NCBI GenBank assembly: GCA_964632795.1 | Contig: CAZWEZ010000015.1 | Span: 1-49,412 of the forward strand | Direction: 5' to 3' | From: CAZWEZ01 sp964632795 | Lineage (GTDB): Bacteria; Pseudomonadota; Alphaproteobacteria; Rhodospirillales; 2-02-FULL-58-16 | Length of the DNA stretch: 49,412 nt | Shown: one piece after another, positions 23,445-37,904 of the stretch | Numbering within the stretch: position 1 is the first letter of the stretch | Layout of the letters: each line of letters opens with the position of its first letter | The notes under the pieces: model-generated | Seen by the model: only the letters and a program-made list of their open reading frames with translations | What the model was told of the DNA's origin: nothing | Databases searched by the model: none | Made by a program: the position numbers and the translations under genes

Positions 23445-24095
23445 ATGCGCACCCCGCCTGAACCCATCACGAGCAATCTCGTCCCGATGGTCGTCGAGAC
23501 CACCAACCGGGGGGAGCGGGCCTACGACATCTTTTCGCGCCTGCTCAAGGAGCGCATCATCTTCGTCACCGGGGGCATCGACGACGCCGTCGCCAGCCTG
23601 GTCTGCGCCCAGTTCCTGTACCTGGAATCGGAGAACCCCAACAAGGACATCTCGTTCTACATCAATTCGCCGGGCGGGGTGATCACCGCCGGTCTGGCGA
23701 TCTACGACACCATGATCTACATCCGCCCCGACGTCTCGACGGTGTGCATCGGCCAGGCGGCGTCGATGGGCTCGCTGCTGCTGGCCGCCGGCGCCAAGGG
23801 CAAGCGCTATGCGCTGCCCAACTCGCGGATCATGATCCACCAGCCCTCCGGCGGCGCCCAGGGCCAGGCCACCGACATCGAGATCCAGGCCAGGGAGATC
23901 CTGGCCCTCAAGCACCGGCTGAACGTGATCTACGTCGAGCATACCGGCCAGACCCTGGAGGTCATCGAGTCCAACCTCGAGCGCGATCGCTACATGACCC
24001 CGGAGGAGGCCAGGGATTTCGGCATGGTCGACGAGGTGGTGGTCAACCGCCCCAAACCCGAAGACGAGGACGATCTCACCGAACTTAAGGATTGA
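23445..24095 (+). CDS. clpP: ATP-dependent Clp protease proteolytic subunit
   Basis: 216 aa from the ATG at 23445 (AGAGGAA upstream; a TTG nine bases earlier is less likely). The Ser in GQAASMGSLLL and the His in RIMIHQPSGG belong to the catalytic triad, completed by an Asp near RDRYMTPEEA. The INSPGGVITAGLAIYDTM segment lines the active chamber. ClpP forms a double heptamer that degrades proteins unfolded by ClpX, encoded next. It lies 30 bp after tig. Confidence 0.97.
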   Translation: MRTPPEPITSNLVPMVVETTNRGERAYDIFSRLLKERIIFVTGGIDDAVASLVCAQFLYLESENPNKDISFYINSPGGVITAGLAIYDTMIYIRPDVSTVCIGQAASMGSLLLAAGAKGKRYALPNSRIMIHQPSGGAQGQATDIEIQAREILALKHRLNVIYVEHTGQTLEVIESNLERDRYMTPEEARDFGMVDEVVVNRPKPEDEDDLTELKD

Positions 24096-24214
24096 GCAAC
24101 CTCTTCGAGGCACTATATCGATAGATATCGCTCGAGCGCGACGGCATTTGGGATTGGCGTTGCCGATCCCAGCGGGTAACATGAAAACATGCCGGTCTTT
24201 CGGACGGAGTGGCC

Positions 24215-25480
<1,266 letters not shown>

Positions 25481-25612
25481 TCGCCGGCCATAAACGTCCT
25501 TGCCCCTTGAACATGGCGTTTCCGGGGGCCAACTTATGGCACACGGAGTGACGATCCCACGACCCAACCCGACGTCTTCCGCGTCCCGGGTTCACAGACC
25601 TTGAGAGGCTCC

Positions 25613-28030
<2,418 letters not shown>

Positions 28031-28145
28031 CATCGTTCCCGGTTGAGGATACGCCGCCGCTCGTTCCGGGCCGGCGGTCGCCTCCGGTTTCGCCCCGAAG
28101 TTGCCGGATACCGCAAAAAACCTGCGGAAAACGGCCGTTCTGCGA

Positions 28146-28175
28146 TTGACGCGCCCACGGGCGACCAATTAAACT
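28146..28175 (+). promoter_or_regulatory. Sigma-70-type promoter of the HU gene
   Basis: TTGACG (28146-28151), 17 bp, TTAAAC(T) (28169-28174/5). The leader of about 75 nt carries an AGCGGT/ACCGCT hairpin at 28202-28217. Confidence 0.6.
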
Positions 28176-28254
28176 GCGCGCCGTCGATGCGAAAACGTTT
28201 CAGCGGTTCAGACCGCTCAGGAATTTTACTCTGTCAGATAGAGGGGGCCAGAAG

Positions 28255-28527
28255 TTGAACAAGAATGATCTAATCTCAGCAGTTGCGGGCAGCACTGGTA
28301 TGTCGAAGGCCGATTCCGCCAAGGCGGTCGACGGCGTGTTCCAAGCCATCACCAGTTCCTTGCAGAACAGCGAGGAAGTTCGTTTGGTCGGCTTTGGCAC
28401 CTTCAGCGTTGCCAATCGCGCCGCGACACAGGGACGCAATCCCCGCACCGGAGAAAGGATTCAGATTCCCGCGTCGAGGCAGCCGAAGTTCAAGGCCGGC
28501 AAGGGGTTGAAGAGCGCTGTCAACTAA
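28255..28527 (+). CDS. hup: HU-family DNA-binding protein
   Basis: 90 aa. It has N-terminal MNKNDLISAVA, the core VRLVGFGTFSVANRAA and the DNA-gripping arm GRNPRTGERIQIPA, then PKFKAGKGLK. HU bends and compacts DNA as a dimer. The start codon is TTG; no ATG is available in frame before the conserved residues, and GAGGGGG lies seven bases upstream. An own promoter and a perfect terminator make it monocistronic, the usual arrangement behind lon. Confidence 0.96.
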   Translation: MNKNDLISAVAGSTGMSKADSAKAVDGVFQAITSSLQNSEEVRLVGFGTFSVANRAATQGRNPRTGERIQIPASRQPKFKAGKGLKSAVN

Positions 28528-28551
28528 CCCTCCGGCAACCGTTTCAGTTCG

Positions 28552-28588
28552 ATGCCGGCTGCTCGCAAGGGCAGCCGGCATTGTTTTT
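28552..28588 (+). terminator. Rho-independent terminator of the HU gene
   Basis: A perfect 11-bp stem ATGCCGGCTGC/GCAGCCGGCAT with an 8-nt loop is followed by TGTTTTT. Confidence 0.92.
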
Positions 28589-28596
28589 CCACCGTC

Positions 28597-28626
28597 TTGT
28601 GCCGGAGGACGGAAAGGTCGTATGTA
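28597..28626 (+). promoter_or_regulatory. Candidate promoter of tRNA-Val
   Basis: TTGTGC, 18 bp, TATGTA, ending about 20 bp before the mature tRNA. Confidence 0.4.
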
Positions 28627-28647
28627 TCGGTTGAACGGCTGCGGAAG

Positions 28648-28723
28648 GGGCGATTAGCTCAGTTGGAAGAGCATCTCGTTTACACCGAGGAGGTCGGCGG
28701 TTCGAATCCGTCATCGCCCACCA
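28648..28723 (+). tRNA. tRNA-Val (anticodon UAC)
   Basis: 76 nt with encoded CCA. The acceptor is GGGCGAT/ATCGCCC, the anticodon loop is TTTACAC and the T-arm is GGCGGTTCGAATCCGTC. The first anticodon-stem pair is a G-T wobble. Confidence 0.95.
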
Positions 28724-28813
28724 AGGCTTCCGGGGCGCTTAGCGAATCCTTGCCACCGATTCAGCGACGATCTTTCGCCCGTCGCCCCTTGTCGGACCGC
28801 GTGGCGGTGGTGC

Positions 28814-28842
28814 TTGACAGCCAACAGGGGCTGGATTACATC
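28814..28842 (+). promoter_or_regulatory. Promoter of tRNA-Asp (and possibly the nuo operon)
   Basis: TTGACA (28814-28819), exactly 17 bp, TACATC (28837-28842). The start would be near 28849, 27 bp before the tRNA. Since no terminator separates tRNA-Asp from nuoA, read-through into nuo is possible. Confidence 0.6.
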
Positions 28843-28875
28843 AACCCAACCCAACCAGGGCCGAGTTCTTGATTC

Positions 28876-28953
<78 letters not shown>

Positions 28954-29041
28954 ACTCGCGTCCACGATCCTGACCGCAAGGCTCGATCCCGCCAAGAGGT
29001 AGCGCCGAGGGCCCGCAAAGAAGAAAGCCGACGTGGACGTG

Positions 29042-29398
29042 ATGCTGTCCGAATACCTGCCGATCCTGATCTTCCTGGGCATCGCCGTCGCCTTCGCCGG
29101 GGGCGCCGTGATCGCGTCCTACATCATCGGCCGCCAGCACCCCGACAGCGCAAAGACCTCGGCCTACGAATGCGGCTTCGACGCCTTCGACGATTCGCGC
29201 CGCAAGTTCGACGTCCGGTTCTATCTGGTGGCGATCCTGTTCATCATCTTCGACCTCGAGGTGGCGTTCCTGTTTCCATGGGCTATCTCCTTGGGGAAAA
29301 TAGGGGTTTTCGGATTCTGGTCGATGATGATATTCCTCGTAATCCTGACCGTCGGCTTTATATACGAGTGGAGAAAGGGAGCCCTGGAATGGGAGTGA
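29042..29398 (+). CDS. nuoA: NADH-quinone oxidoreductase subunit A
   Basis: 118 aa from the ATG at 29042; GTG codons at 29033 and 29039 are alternatives and no strong ribosome-binding site decides between them. There are three membrane helices; the conserved YECGFDAFDDSRRKFDVRFYL loop region carries the Cys that becomes accessible in deactive complex I. It is a small membrane subunit at the junction of the peripheral arm and membrane arm. First gene of a complete nuoA-N operon, 88 bp after tRNA-Asp; overlaps nuoB by 10 bp. Confidence 0.95.
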   Translation: MLSEYLPILIFLGIAVAFAGGAVIASYIIGRQHPDSAKTSAYECGFDAFDDSRRKFDVRFYLVAILFIIFDLEVAFLFPWAISLGKIGVFGFWSMMIFLVILTVGFIYEWRKGALEWE

Positions 29399-29925
29399 CA
29401 TCCCCCCCCTCCACCCCTTCCGGCGCCGAGCAGGACGCCCTGCTCGAGTTGGTTGCCGGCGAACTGGCGGACAAGGGCTTCGTCCTGTCCTCGGTCGACA
29501 AGCTGGTCAACTGGGCGCGCACCGGCTCGCTGTGGCCGATGACCTTCGGCCTGGCGTGCTGCGCCGTCGAGATGATGCACGCCGCGGTCAGCCGCTACGA
29601 CTTCGACCGCTTCGGGGTGGTCTTCCGGCCCAGCCCGCGCCAGTCCGACGTGATCCTCGTCGCCGGCACCCTGACCAACAAGATGGCGCCGGCCTTCCGC
29701 CGGGTCTACGACCAGATGGCCGAACCGCGGTGGGTCATCTCCATGGGCTCGTGCGCCAACGATGGGGGCTACTACCACTACTCCTATTCGGTGGTCAGGG
29801 GTTGCGACCGCATCGTTCCCGTCGACATCTACGTCCCCGGCTGTCCGCCGACGGCCGAGGCCCTGTTGTACGGCATCCTCCAGCTTCAGAAGAAAATCAG
29901 GCGGACCGGCACGCTGTGGCGCTAA
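29389..29925 (+). CDS. nuoB: NADH-quinone oxidoreductase subunit B
   Basis: 178 aa. Holds the terminal iron-sulfur cluster N2, ligated by the tandem cysteines in GLACCAVEMM, the Cys of GSCAN and the Cys of PGCPPTAEAL, all present. It passes electrons to quinone together with NuoD. The start lies within the end of nuoA, indicating coupled translation. Confidence 0.97.
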   Translation: MGVTSPPSTPSGAEQDALLELVAGELADKGFVLSSVDKLVNWARTGSLWPMTFGLACCAVEMMHAAVSRYDFDRFGVVFRPSPRQSDVILVAGTLTNKMAPAFRRVYDQMAEPRWVISMGSCANDGGYYHYSYSVVRGCDRIVPVDIYVPGCPPTAEALLYGILQLQKKIRRTGTLWR

Positions 29926-29965
29926 GCCGGCCCCGGAAAGTCAAACAAAAGGCAGTCGACGGAAC

Positions 29966-30589
29966 ATGGATCTGGCTCTCAAAGACCTCGGCGAATTCAT
30001 TGCCGACGCGCTGCCCCTGGAGGTCCTGGGGACCGAGATCGCCTATGACGAGCTGATCGTGACCACGCGCCGGGATGCCGTGGTCAAGGTGCTGACCTTC
30101 CTGCGCGACGACGTCAACTGCCAGTTCCGCCAGCTCATGGACATCTGCGGGGTCGACTATCCCCAGCGGGAAGAGCGCTTCGAGGTGGTCTACAACCTGC
30201 TCAGCCTGACCCACAACTTTCGGGTCCGAATCAAGGTGCGGACCGACGAGGACACCCCGGTTCCCTCGGTGACCGGCGTCTTCAGCAGCGCCGGCTGGTT
30301 CGAGCGCGAAGCCTGGGACCTGTTCGGGGTCGCCTTTTCCGGCCATCCCGACCTGCGCCGCATCCTCACCGACTACGGGTTCGAAGGCCATCCCCTGCGC
30401 AAGGACTTCCCGCTCACCGGGTTCACCGAGGTGCGCTACGACGAAGTGAGCAAACGGGTGGTCTACGAACCGGTCAACCTGCCCCAGGACTTCCGCAATT
30501 TCGACTTCCTGAGCCCCTGGGAAGGCGTCCAACAGGCGATCTCCGAGGACCAGCCGGAAAGCCCGGAGAAGGGCGAGGGCGATGGCTGA
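29966..30589 (+). CDS. nuoC: NADH-quinone oxidoreductase subunit C
   Basis: 207 aa. A 30-kDa-type subunit with the signature WFEREAWDLFGVAFSGHPDLRR... ending GHPLRKDFPL. Structural part of the connecting arm, contacting NuoD and NuoB. It is a separate gene here, not fused to nuoD as in enterobacteria. Its end overlaps the nuoD start by 8 bp. The last ~15 residues are acidic. Confidence 0.97.
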   Translation: MDLALKDLGEFIADALPLEVLGTEIAYDELIVTTRRDAVVKVLTFLRDDVNCQFRQLMDICGVDYPQREERFEVVYNLLSLTHNFRVRIKVRTDEDTPVPSVTGVFSSAGWFEREAWDLFGVAFSGHPDLRRILTDYGFEGHPLRKDFPLTGFTEVRYDEVSKRVVYEPVNLPQDFRNFDFLSPWEGVQQAISEDQPESPEKGEGDG

Positions 30590-31760
30590 GACCCGGATCC
30601 AGAACATCACCATGAACTTCGGGCCCCAGCACCCGTCGGCCCACGGCGTGTTGCGCCTGGTGCTGGAGATGGACGGCGAGGTCATCGAACGCGCCGACCC
30701 CCACATCGGCCTGCTGCACCGGGGCACCGAAAAGCTGATCGAGTACAAGAACTACCTTCAGGCGGTGCCCTATTTCGACCGCCTCGACTACGCCGCCCCG
30801 CAGAACTCCGGGCAAGCCTTCGCGCTGGCGGTGGAGAAGCTTCTCGGCATCGAGGCGCCGCCGCGGGGACAATACCTGCGCGTGCTCTACGCCGAACTCG
30901 GGCGCCTGCTCAACCACATCTTCGGGGTCTGCGCGGCGGCCATGGACGTCGGCGCCATGACCCCCATGCTGTGGTGTTTCGAGGAACGCGAGAGGCTGCT
31001 GGAGTTCGGCGAGCGGGTCAGCGGCGCCCGCATGCATCTGGCCTACTTCCGGCCGGGCGGGGTGTCCCGCGACATGCCGGGGGGACTGGCCGAAGACATC
31101 CATGCGTGGTGCGAGCACTTCCCCGAGGCCATCGACGACATCGAAACCCTGCTCACCGAGAACCGCATCTTCAAGCAACGCACCGTCGACATCGGCGTGA
31201 TCACCGCCGATCAGGCCCTCGACTGGGGGTTCAGCGGACCCAACCTGCGCGCCGCCGGGGTGCCCTGGGACCTGCGCAAGGCACAGCCCTACGACGTTTA
31301 CGAAAAGATGAAGTTCGACATTCCGGTCGGCAAGCACGGCGACTGCTACGACCGCTATCTGGTCCGCATCGCCGAGATGCGCCAAAGCGTCAACATCGTC
31401 AAACAGTGTCTGGACGAGATGCCGAAGGGACCGGTCAAGACCGACAACCGCAAGATCTCGCCGCCCAGCCGGGAAGACATGAAGAACTCCATGGAGGCGC
31501 TGATCCACCACTTCAAGCTCTACACCGAGGGCTACCACGTGCCGGCCGGCGAGACCTACACCGCGGTCGAGGCTCCGAAGGGCGAATTCGCCGTCTTCCT
31601 GGTCTCCGACGGCAGTAACCAGCCGTACCGTTGCAAGATCCGGGCGCCTGGATTCGCCCACCTCCAGGCCCTCGAATTCATCACCAAGGGGCACATGCTG
31701 GCCGACATCGTCGCCAACCTGGGCTCCATCGACATCGTTTTCGGCGAGGTCGACCGATGA
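30582..31760 (+). CDS. nuoD: NADH-quinone oxidoreductase subunit D
   Basis: 392 aa. A 49-kDa-type subunit forming the quinone-binding pocket. The loop FGPQHPSAHGVLR holds the His that contacts the quinone head group. Also visible are HIGLLHRGTEKLIE, the GPNLRAAGVPWDLRK region and a C-terminal GEVDR. Overlaps nuoE in ATGA form. Confidence 0.97.
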   Translation: MAETRIQNITMNFGPQHPSAHGVLRLVLEMDGEVIERADPHIGLLHRGTEKLIEYKNYLQAVPYFDRLDYAAPQNSGQAFALAVEKLLGIEAPPRGQYLRVLYAELGRLLNHIFGVCAAAMDVGAMTPMLWCFEERERLLEFGERVSGARMHLAYFRPGGVSRDMPGGLAEDIHAWCEHFPEAIDDIETLLTENRIFKQRTVDIGVITADQALDWGFSGPNLRAAGVPWDLRKAQPYDVYEKMKFDIPVGKHGDCYDRYLVRIAEMRQSVNIVKQCLDEMPKGPVKTDNRKISPPSREDMKNSMEALIHHFKLYTEGYHVPAGETYTAVEAPKGEFAVFLVSDGSNQPYRCKIRAPGFAHLQALEFITKGHMLADIVANLGSIDIVFGEVDR

Positions 31761-32340
31761 GCACCGAGACCGAAACCTTCGCCTTCACGGCCGAGAACAT
31801 GGCCAAGGCCAAGGCCTTCATCGCCAAGTATCCCGAAGGCCGACAGGCCAGCGCGGTGATGCCGCTGCTCGATCTGGCCCAGCGCCAGAACGACGGCTGG
31901 CTGCCGCGGGCGGCCATGGACTACATGGCCGAGTTGCTGGAGATGCCGCCGATCGGCGTCTACGAGGTGGCCAACTTCTACACCATGTACAACCTCGAGC
32001 CGGTCGGCGAGCACCACGTCCAGGTGTGCACCAACCTGTCGTGCTGGCTGCGCGGCTCCGACGAGGTGATGTCGGCCTGCCGGCGGAGCCTGGGCATCGA
32101 CGTCGGCGACACCACCAGGGACGGCAAGTTCACGCTGTCCGAGGTCGAATGCCTGGGCGCCTGCGTCAACGCCCCGATGTTGCAGATCGACGACGACTTC
32201 TACGAGGACCTGGACGCCGTCACCGCCGAATCGGTCCTCAGCGTCCTCAAGGGCGGCGGCACGCCCAAGCCCGGCCCCCAGAGCGCCCGCAAGGGCTGCG
32301 AACCGGCCGGGGGCGGGGACGTCGGATCGGGAGGGGCGTG

Positions 32341-32341
<1 letters not shown>
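31757..32341 (+). CDS. nuoE: NADH-quinone oxidoreductase subunit E
   Basis: 194 aa. A thioredoxin-fold subunit with a [2Fe-2S] cluster (N1a): cysteines in VCTNLSCWLRG and in ECLGACVNAP match the C-x4-C and CxxxC ligand pairs. Part of the NADH dehydrogenase tip with NuoF and NuoG. The last ~30 residues form a Gly/Pro-rich low-complexity tail. Stop overlaps the nuoF ATG by one base. Confidence 0.96.
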
Positions 32342-33630
<1,289 letters not shown>

Positions 33631-33640
33631 GGGAGAGACC

Positions 33641-35710
33641 ATGCCGAAGCTGACCATCGACGGCAGGGAGGTGGAGGTGGAACCGGGCCTGACGGTGCTC
33701 CAGGCCTGCGAGCAGATGGGCATCGAGATCCCCCGTTTCTGCTACCACGAACGGCTGTCCATCGCCGGCAACTGCCGCATGTGCCTGGTCGAGATGGAAC
33801 GCGCCCTCAAGCCGGTGGCGTCGTGCGCCATGCCGGTGGCCGACGGCATGGTGATCCGGACCAACACCGAGAACGTCCGGCGGATGCGCCGCGGGGTGAT
33901 GGAGTTCCTGCTCATCAACCACCCGCTGGACTGCCCGATCTGCGACCAGGGCGGCGAATGCGACCTCCAGGACCAGGCCATGCTCTACGGGTTCGACCGC
34001 AGCCGCTACACCGAGGAGAAACGGGCGGTCAAGGACAAGGACATCGGACCCTTGATCCGCACCGAGATGACCCGCTGCATCCACTGCACCCGCTGCATCC
34101 GCTTCGCCACCGAGATCGCCGGGGTCCCCGAACTGGGGGCCACCGGGCGCGGCGAGCAGATGGAGGTCGGCACCTACGTCGAGAAGGCGCTGAGCTCCGA
34201 GTTGTCGGGCAACCTGATCGACCTGTGCCCGGTCGGCGCCCTGACCTCGCGCCCCTATTCCTATGCCGCCCGCCCGTGGGAGCTCAGGAAGATCGAGTCG
34301 GTCGACGTCCTGGACGCCGTGGGCAGCAACATCCGCATCGACGTCAGCGGGGTCCAGGTGATGCGGATCCTGCCCCTGCTGAACGAGGACGTGAACGAGG
34401 AGTGGATTTCCGACAAGACCCGCTTCGCCTGCGACGGGTTACGTTACCAGCGCCTCGATACGCCCTACCTGCGGCGCGACGGCCGCCTCCGGCCGGCGTC
34501 GTGGGCCGAGGCCTTCACCGCCATCGCCGACAGACTCGAGGGGGTCGACGGCGGGCGCCTCGCCGCCATCGCCGGCGATCTCGCCGATTGCGAGGCGATG
34601 ATGGCGCTCAAGGACCTGATGGCGGCGCTGGGCTCGACCAACACCGACTGCCGCCAGGACGGCGCCCGCCTGGACGCCTCGTGCCGGGCCGGCTACCTGT
34701 TCAACACCACCATCGCCGGCATCGAGGCGGCCGACGCCTGCCTGCTGATCGGCACCAACCCGCGCCGCGAGGCGCCGATCATCAACGCCCGCCTGCGCAA
34801 GCGCTACCTGAGCGGCGAGCTGGACATCGGCGTGGTCGGAGAACTGGAAGAATTAACGTACAAATACAGTTACTTGGGAGACAATCCTGAGGTTCTGGAT
34901 AAGATCGTCTCGGGCCATCACGAGTTCGCCGAGGTGCTCAATAGCGCCGACCGGCCGATGCTGATCCTGGGCCAGGGGGCGCTGGTGAGGGCCGACGGCG
35001 CGGCGCTGTTGGCGGTCGCCCGCCGGATCGCCGAGGGCTGCGGCATGGCCGGGCGCCAGGACGGCTGGAACGGATTCAACGTCCTCCACACAGCGGCCGC
35101 CCGGGTCGGCGGGCTGGACCTCGGGTTTCTCCCCGGATCGGGGGGGCTGGACACCGAGGGCATCCTCGAGGGGGCGGCGACGGGCGCCGTCGAGGTCGTC
35201 TACCTGCTGGGCGCCGACGAGATCGACATGGGCCGCCTGGGCGGCGCCTTCGTCGTCTACCAGGGCCACCACGGCGACGCCGGGGCCCAGCGCGCCGACG
35301 TCGTCCTGCCCGGCGCCGCTTACACCGAGAAGAACGCCACCTACGTCAACACCGAGGGCAGGGTGCAGAGGACCAGCCTCGCCACCCATCCCCCCGGCGA
35401 GGCGCGCGAGGACTGGAAGATCGTCCGCGCCCTGTCCGAGGCGGTGGGCCGCAAGCTGCCGTTCGATACCCTCGATCAGGTGCGGGCCCGGATGGCCGAG
35501 GCCAATCCGCTGTTCGGGGAGGCGGAGACGCCGGCGCCGGCGCCGTGGGGCGACTTCGGGACCCCCGGCAAGACGTCTTCGGAGCCCCTGGTATCGCCGA
35601 TCGCCAACTTCTACATGACCGATCCGATCAGCCGCGCCTCGCCGACCATGGCCGAATGCAGCGGACTGTTCGCCGCTCCGACCGAGAGAAAGACCGGAAC
35701 CGATGGCTGA
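33641..35710 (+). CDS. nuoG: NADH-quinone oxidoreductase subunit G
   Basis: 689 aa. N-terminal [2Fe-2S] ferredoxin domain (cysteines in RFCYHERL and GNCRMC), the His/Cys motif region CPICDQGGECDLQD, the CIHCTRCIRF cluster motif, and a long molybdopterin-oxidoreductase-like domain with no cofactor. Relays electrons along the peripheral arm. Length is typical of alphaproteobacteria. Overlaps nuoH by 8 bp. Confidence 0.96.
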   Translation: MPKLTIDGREVEVEPGLTVLQACEQMGIEIPRFCYHERLSIAGNCRMCLVEMERALKPVASCAMPVADGMVIRTNTENVRRMRRGVMEFLLINHPLDCPICDQGGECDLQDQAMLYGFDRSRYTEEKRAVKDKDIGPLIRTEMTRCIHCTRCIRFATEIAGVPELGATGRGEQMEVGTYVEKALSSELSGNLIDLCPVGALTSRPYSYAARPWELRKIESVDVLDAVGSNIRIDVSGVQVMRILPLLNEDVNEEWISDKTRFACDGLRYQRLDTPYLRRDGRLRPASWAEAFTAIADRLEGVDGGRLAAIAGDLADCEAMMALKDLMAALGSTNTDCRQDGARLDASCRAGYLFNTTIAGIEAADACLLIGTNPRREAPIINARLRKRYLSGELDIGVVGELEELTYKYSYLGDNPEVLDKIVSGHHEFAEVLNSADRPMLILGQGALVRADGAALLAVARRIAEGCGMAGRQDGWNGFNVLHTAAARVGGLDLGFLPGSGGLDTEGILEGAATGAVEVVYLLGADEIDMGRLGGAFVVYQGHHGDAGAQRADVVLPGAAYTEKNATYVNTEGRVQRTSLATHPPGEAREDWKIVRALSEAVGRKLPFDTLDQVRARMAEANPLFGEAETPAPAPWGDFGTPGKTSSEPLVSPIANFYMTDPISRASPTMAECSGLFAAPTERKTGTDG

Positions 35711-36719
35711 GCTCTGGGACGGCTACATCTGGCCGCTGATCTGGATCGTCTTCAAGATCCTGGTCATCGTGCTGCCGCTGCTGGGGGCGGTGGCCTACCT
35801 GACGTATTTCGAGCGCAAGGTGATCGGCTCCATGCAGCGCCGCCGGGGACCCAACGTGGTCGGCCCCTTCGGGCTGCTGCAGCCGGTGGCCGACGGCCTC
35901 AAGCTGTTCGTCAAGGAGACCGTGATCCCGACCGGCGCCAGCCGCGCGGTGTTCTTCATGGCCCCGTGCCTGACCTTCATCCTGGCCCTGATCGCCTGGG
36001 CGGTGGTGCCCTTCGACCAGGGATTGGTGCTGGCCGACATCAACGTCGGCGTCCTGTACCTGTTCGCGATCTCGTCGCTGGGGGTCTACGGCATCCTGAT
36101 GGCGGGCTGGGCCAGCAACTCCAAGTACGCCTTCCTGGGGGCGATCCGCTCGGCCGCCCAGATGGTGTCCTACGAAGTGTCGATGGGCTTCATCATCATC
36201 ACCGTGCTGTTGTGCGTCGGCTCGTTGAATCTCAGCGACATCGTGATGGCCCAGAAGAAGGTGTGGTTCGTGATCCCGCTGCTGCCGATGGCGGTGATCT
36301 TCTTCGTCTCGACGCTGGCCGAGACCAACCGCCACCCCTTCGACATGCCCGAGGCCGAAGCCGAGCTGGTGGCCGGGTTCAACGTCGAGTATTCGGCGAT
36401 GACCTTCGCCCTGTTCTTCCTCGGCGAGTACGCCAACATGATCATCATGGCGGCGATCACCGCCATCCTGTTCCTCGGCGGGTGGCTGCCGCCGTTCGAC
36501 GTGGCGCCCTTCACCTGGGTCCCGGGACCGGTGTGGTTCGCCCTCAAGATCGCCGCCCTGCTGTTCGTCTTCCTGTGGGTGCGCGCGGCGTTCCCGCGTT
36601 ACCGCTACGACCAGTTGATGCGGCTCGGCTGGAAGGTGTTCCTGCCGTTGTCGCTGGCCGCGGTGGTGGTGGTCGCCGGGGTCCTGGTGGCCTTCGACTG
36701 GGTGCCGGTGGCGGGCTGA
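35703..36719 (+). CDS. nuoH: NADH-quinone oxidoreductase subunit H
   Basis: 338 aa. A membrane subunit of about eight helices forming the quinone entry chamber. It has the conserved ERKVIGSMQRRRGPN loop, NRHPFDMPEAEAELV and FNVEYSAM, including the acidic residues thought to couple quinone reduction to proton pumping. Confidence 0.97.
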   Translation: MAELWDGYIWPLIWIVFKILVIVLPLLGAVAYLTYFERKVIGSMQRRRGPNVVGPFGLLQPVADGLKLFVKETVIPTGASRAVFFMAPCLTFILALIAWAVVPFDQGLVLADINVGVLYLFAISSLGVYGILMAGWASNSKYAFLGAIRSAAQMVSYEVSMGFIIITVLLCVGSLNLSDIVMAQKKVWFVIPLLPMAVIFFVSTLAETNRHPFDMPEAEAELVAGFNVEYSAMTFALFFLGEYANMIIMAAITAILFLGGWLPPFDVAPFTWVPGPVWFALKIAALLFVFLWVRAAFPRYRYDQLMRLGWKVFLPLSLAAVVVVAGVLVAFDWVPVAG

Positions 36720-36728
36720 GGGCGGGGG

Positions 36729-37223
36729 ATGGCAATGGGATTCATACGCCACGGCGCACGAACGGTCCTCCTGCTGGAGCTGCTGAGCGGCCTGTGGCTG
36801 ACCCTGCGCTACATGTTCAAGCCGGTGGTGACCATCAATTATCCCTACGAGAAGGGACCGCTGAGCCCGCGCTTCCGCGGCGAACACGCCCTGCGCCGCT
36901 ATCCCAACGGCGAGGAGCGCTGCATCGCCTGCAAGCTGTGCGAGGCCATCTGCCCGGCCCAGGCGATCACCATCGAGGCCGAGCCGAGGGCCGACGGCAG
37001 CCGCCGCACCACCCGCTACGACATCTCGATGACGCGCTGCATCTACTGCGGCTTCTGCGAGGAGGCGTGCCCGGTGGACGCCATCGTCGAGGGGCCCAAC
37101 TTCGAGTTCGCCACCGAGACCCGCGAGGAACTGTTGTACGACAAGGACCGGCTGATGGCCAACGGCGAGCGCTGGGAAACCGAGATCGCGGCGCGGCTGA
37201 ACGCCGACGCCCCGTACCGGTGA
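36729..37223 (+). CDS. nuoI: NADH-quinone oxidoreductase subunit I
   Basis: 164 aa. 8Fe ferredoxin-like subunit with two full motifs, CIACKLCEAICP and CIYCGFCEEACP, for clusters N6a and N6b. It sits on the membrane arm and passes electrons to NuoB. Confidence 0.97.
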   Translation: MAMGFIRHGARTVLLLELLSGLWLTLRYMFKPVVTINYPYEKGPLSPRFRGEHALRRYPNGEERCIACKLCEAICPAQAITIEAEPRADGSRRTTRYDISMTRCIYCGFCEEACPVDAIVEGPNFEFATETREELLYDKDRLMANGERWETEIAARLNADAPYR

Positions 37224-37289
37224 GGGAGCAATGAGGGTGACCAGACAAACCGCCGATCGCCGGCGACGTGGACCCGGGAGGAGAGGGCG

Positions 37290-37904
37290 ATGATCGTCCA
37301 GGCCCTGGCCTTCTATCTGTTCGCCACCATCACCGTGGCCTCGGCGGTGATGGTCATTTCGTCGCGCAACCCGGTCCATTCGGTGCTCTTCCTGATCCTC
37401 GCCTTCTTCAATTCGGCGGGGCTGTTCCTGCTCCTGGGGGCCGAGTTCCTGGCCATGATCCTGGTCATCGTCTACGTCGGCGCGGTGGCGGTGCTGTTCA
37501 TGTTCGTGATCATGATGCTGGACATCAACTTCGTCGAGATGCGCCAGGGCTTCCTCAACTACCTGCCGCTGGGCGGCCTGATCGGGCTGGTCCTGCTGTT
37601 CGAGCTGCTGTTCATCGTCGGTGGCTGGGTGCTGTCGCCCGAGGCCGTCGGCACGGCGGCGGCCCCGGCTCCGGCCGCCGACGCGATGACCAACACCCAT
37701 GCCCTGGGCGAGCTCATCTACACCCACTACATCTATTTGTTCCAGGCCGCCGGGCTCATCCTGCTGGTGGCCATGATCGGCGCCATCGTGCTCACCCACC
37801 GCCGCCGCAAGGGGGTGCGCAAGCAGCGCATCGCCGACCAGTTGGCGCGGCGCGCCGAGGAGACGGTGGAACTGCGTGACGTTCCGACGGGGAAGGGAAT
37901 CTGA
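37290..37904 (+). CDS. nuoJ: NADH-quinone oxidoreductase subunit J
   Basis: 204 aa. Five membrane helices including EFLAMILVIVYVGAVAVLFMFVIMML, the helix with the conserved pi-bulge region. Preceded by a 66-bp gap with no gene and a strong GGAGGAGAG site; overlaps nuoK by one base. Confidence 0.96.
   Translation: MIVQALAFYLFATITVASAVMVISSRNPVHSVLFLILAFFNSAGLFLLLGAEFLAMILVIVYVGAVAVLFMFVIMMLDINFVEMRQGFLNYLPLGGLIGLVLLFELLFIVGGWVLSPEAVGTAAAPAPAADAMTNTHALGELIYTHYIYLFQAAGLILLVAMIGAIVLTHRRRKGVRKQRIADQLARRAEETVELRDVPTGKGI

Noticed and set aside
25506..25537. Heat-shock (RpoH) promoter before lon
   Set aside because: CTTGAA and CTTAT are present but 21 bp apart, too far for the known alphaproteobacterial consensus.
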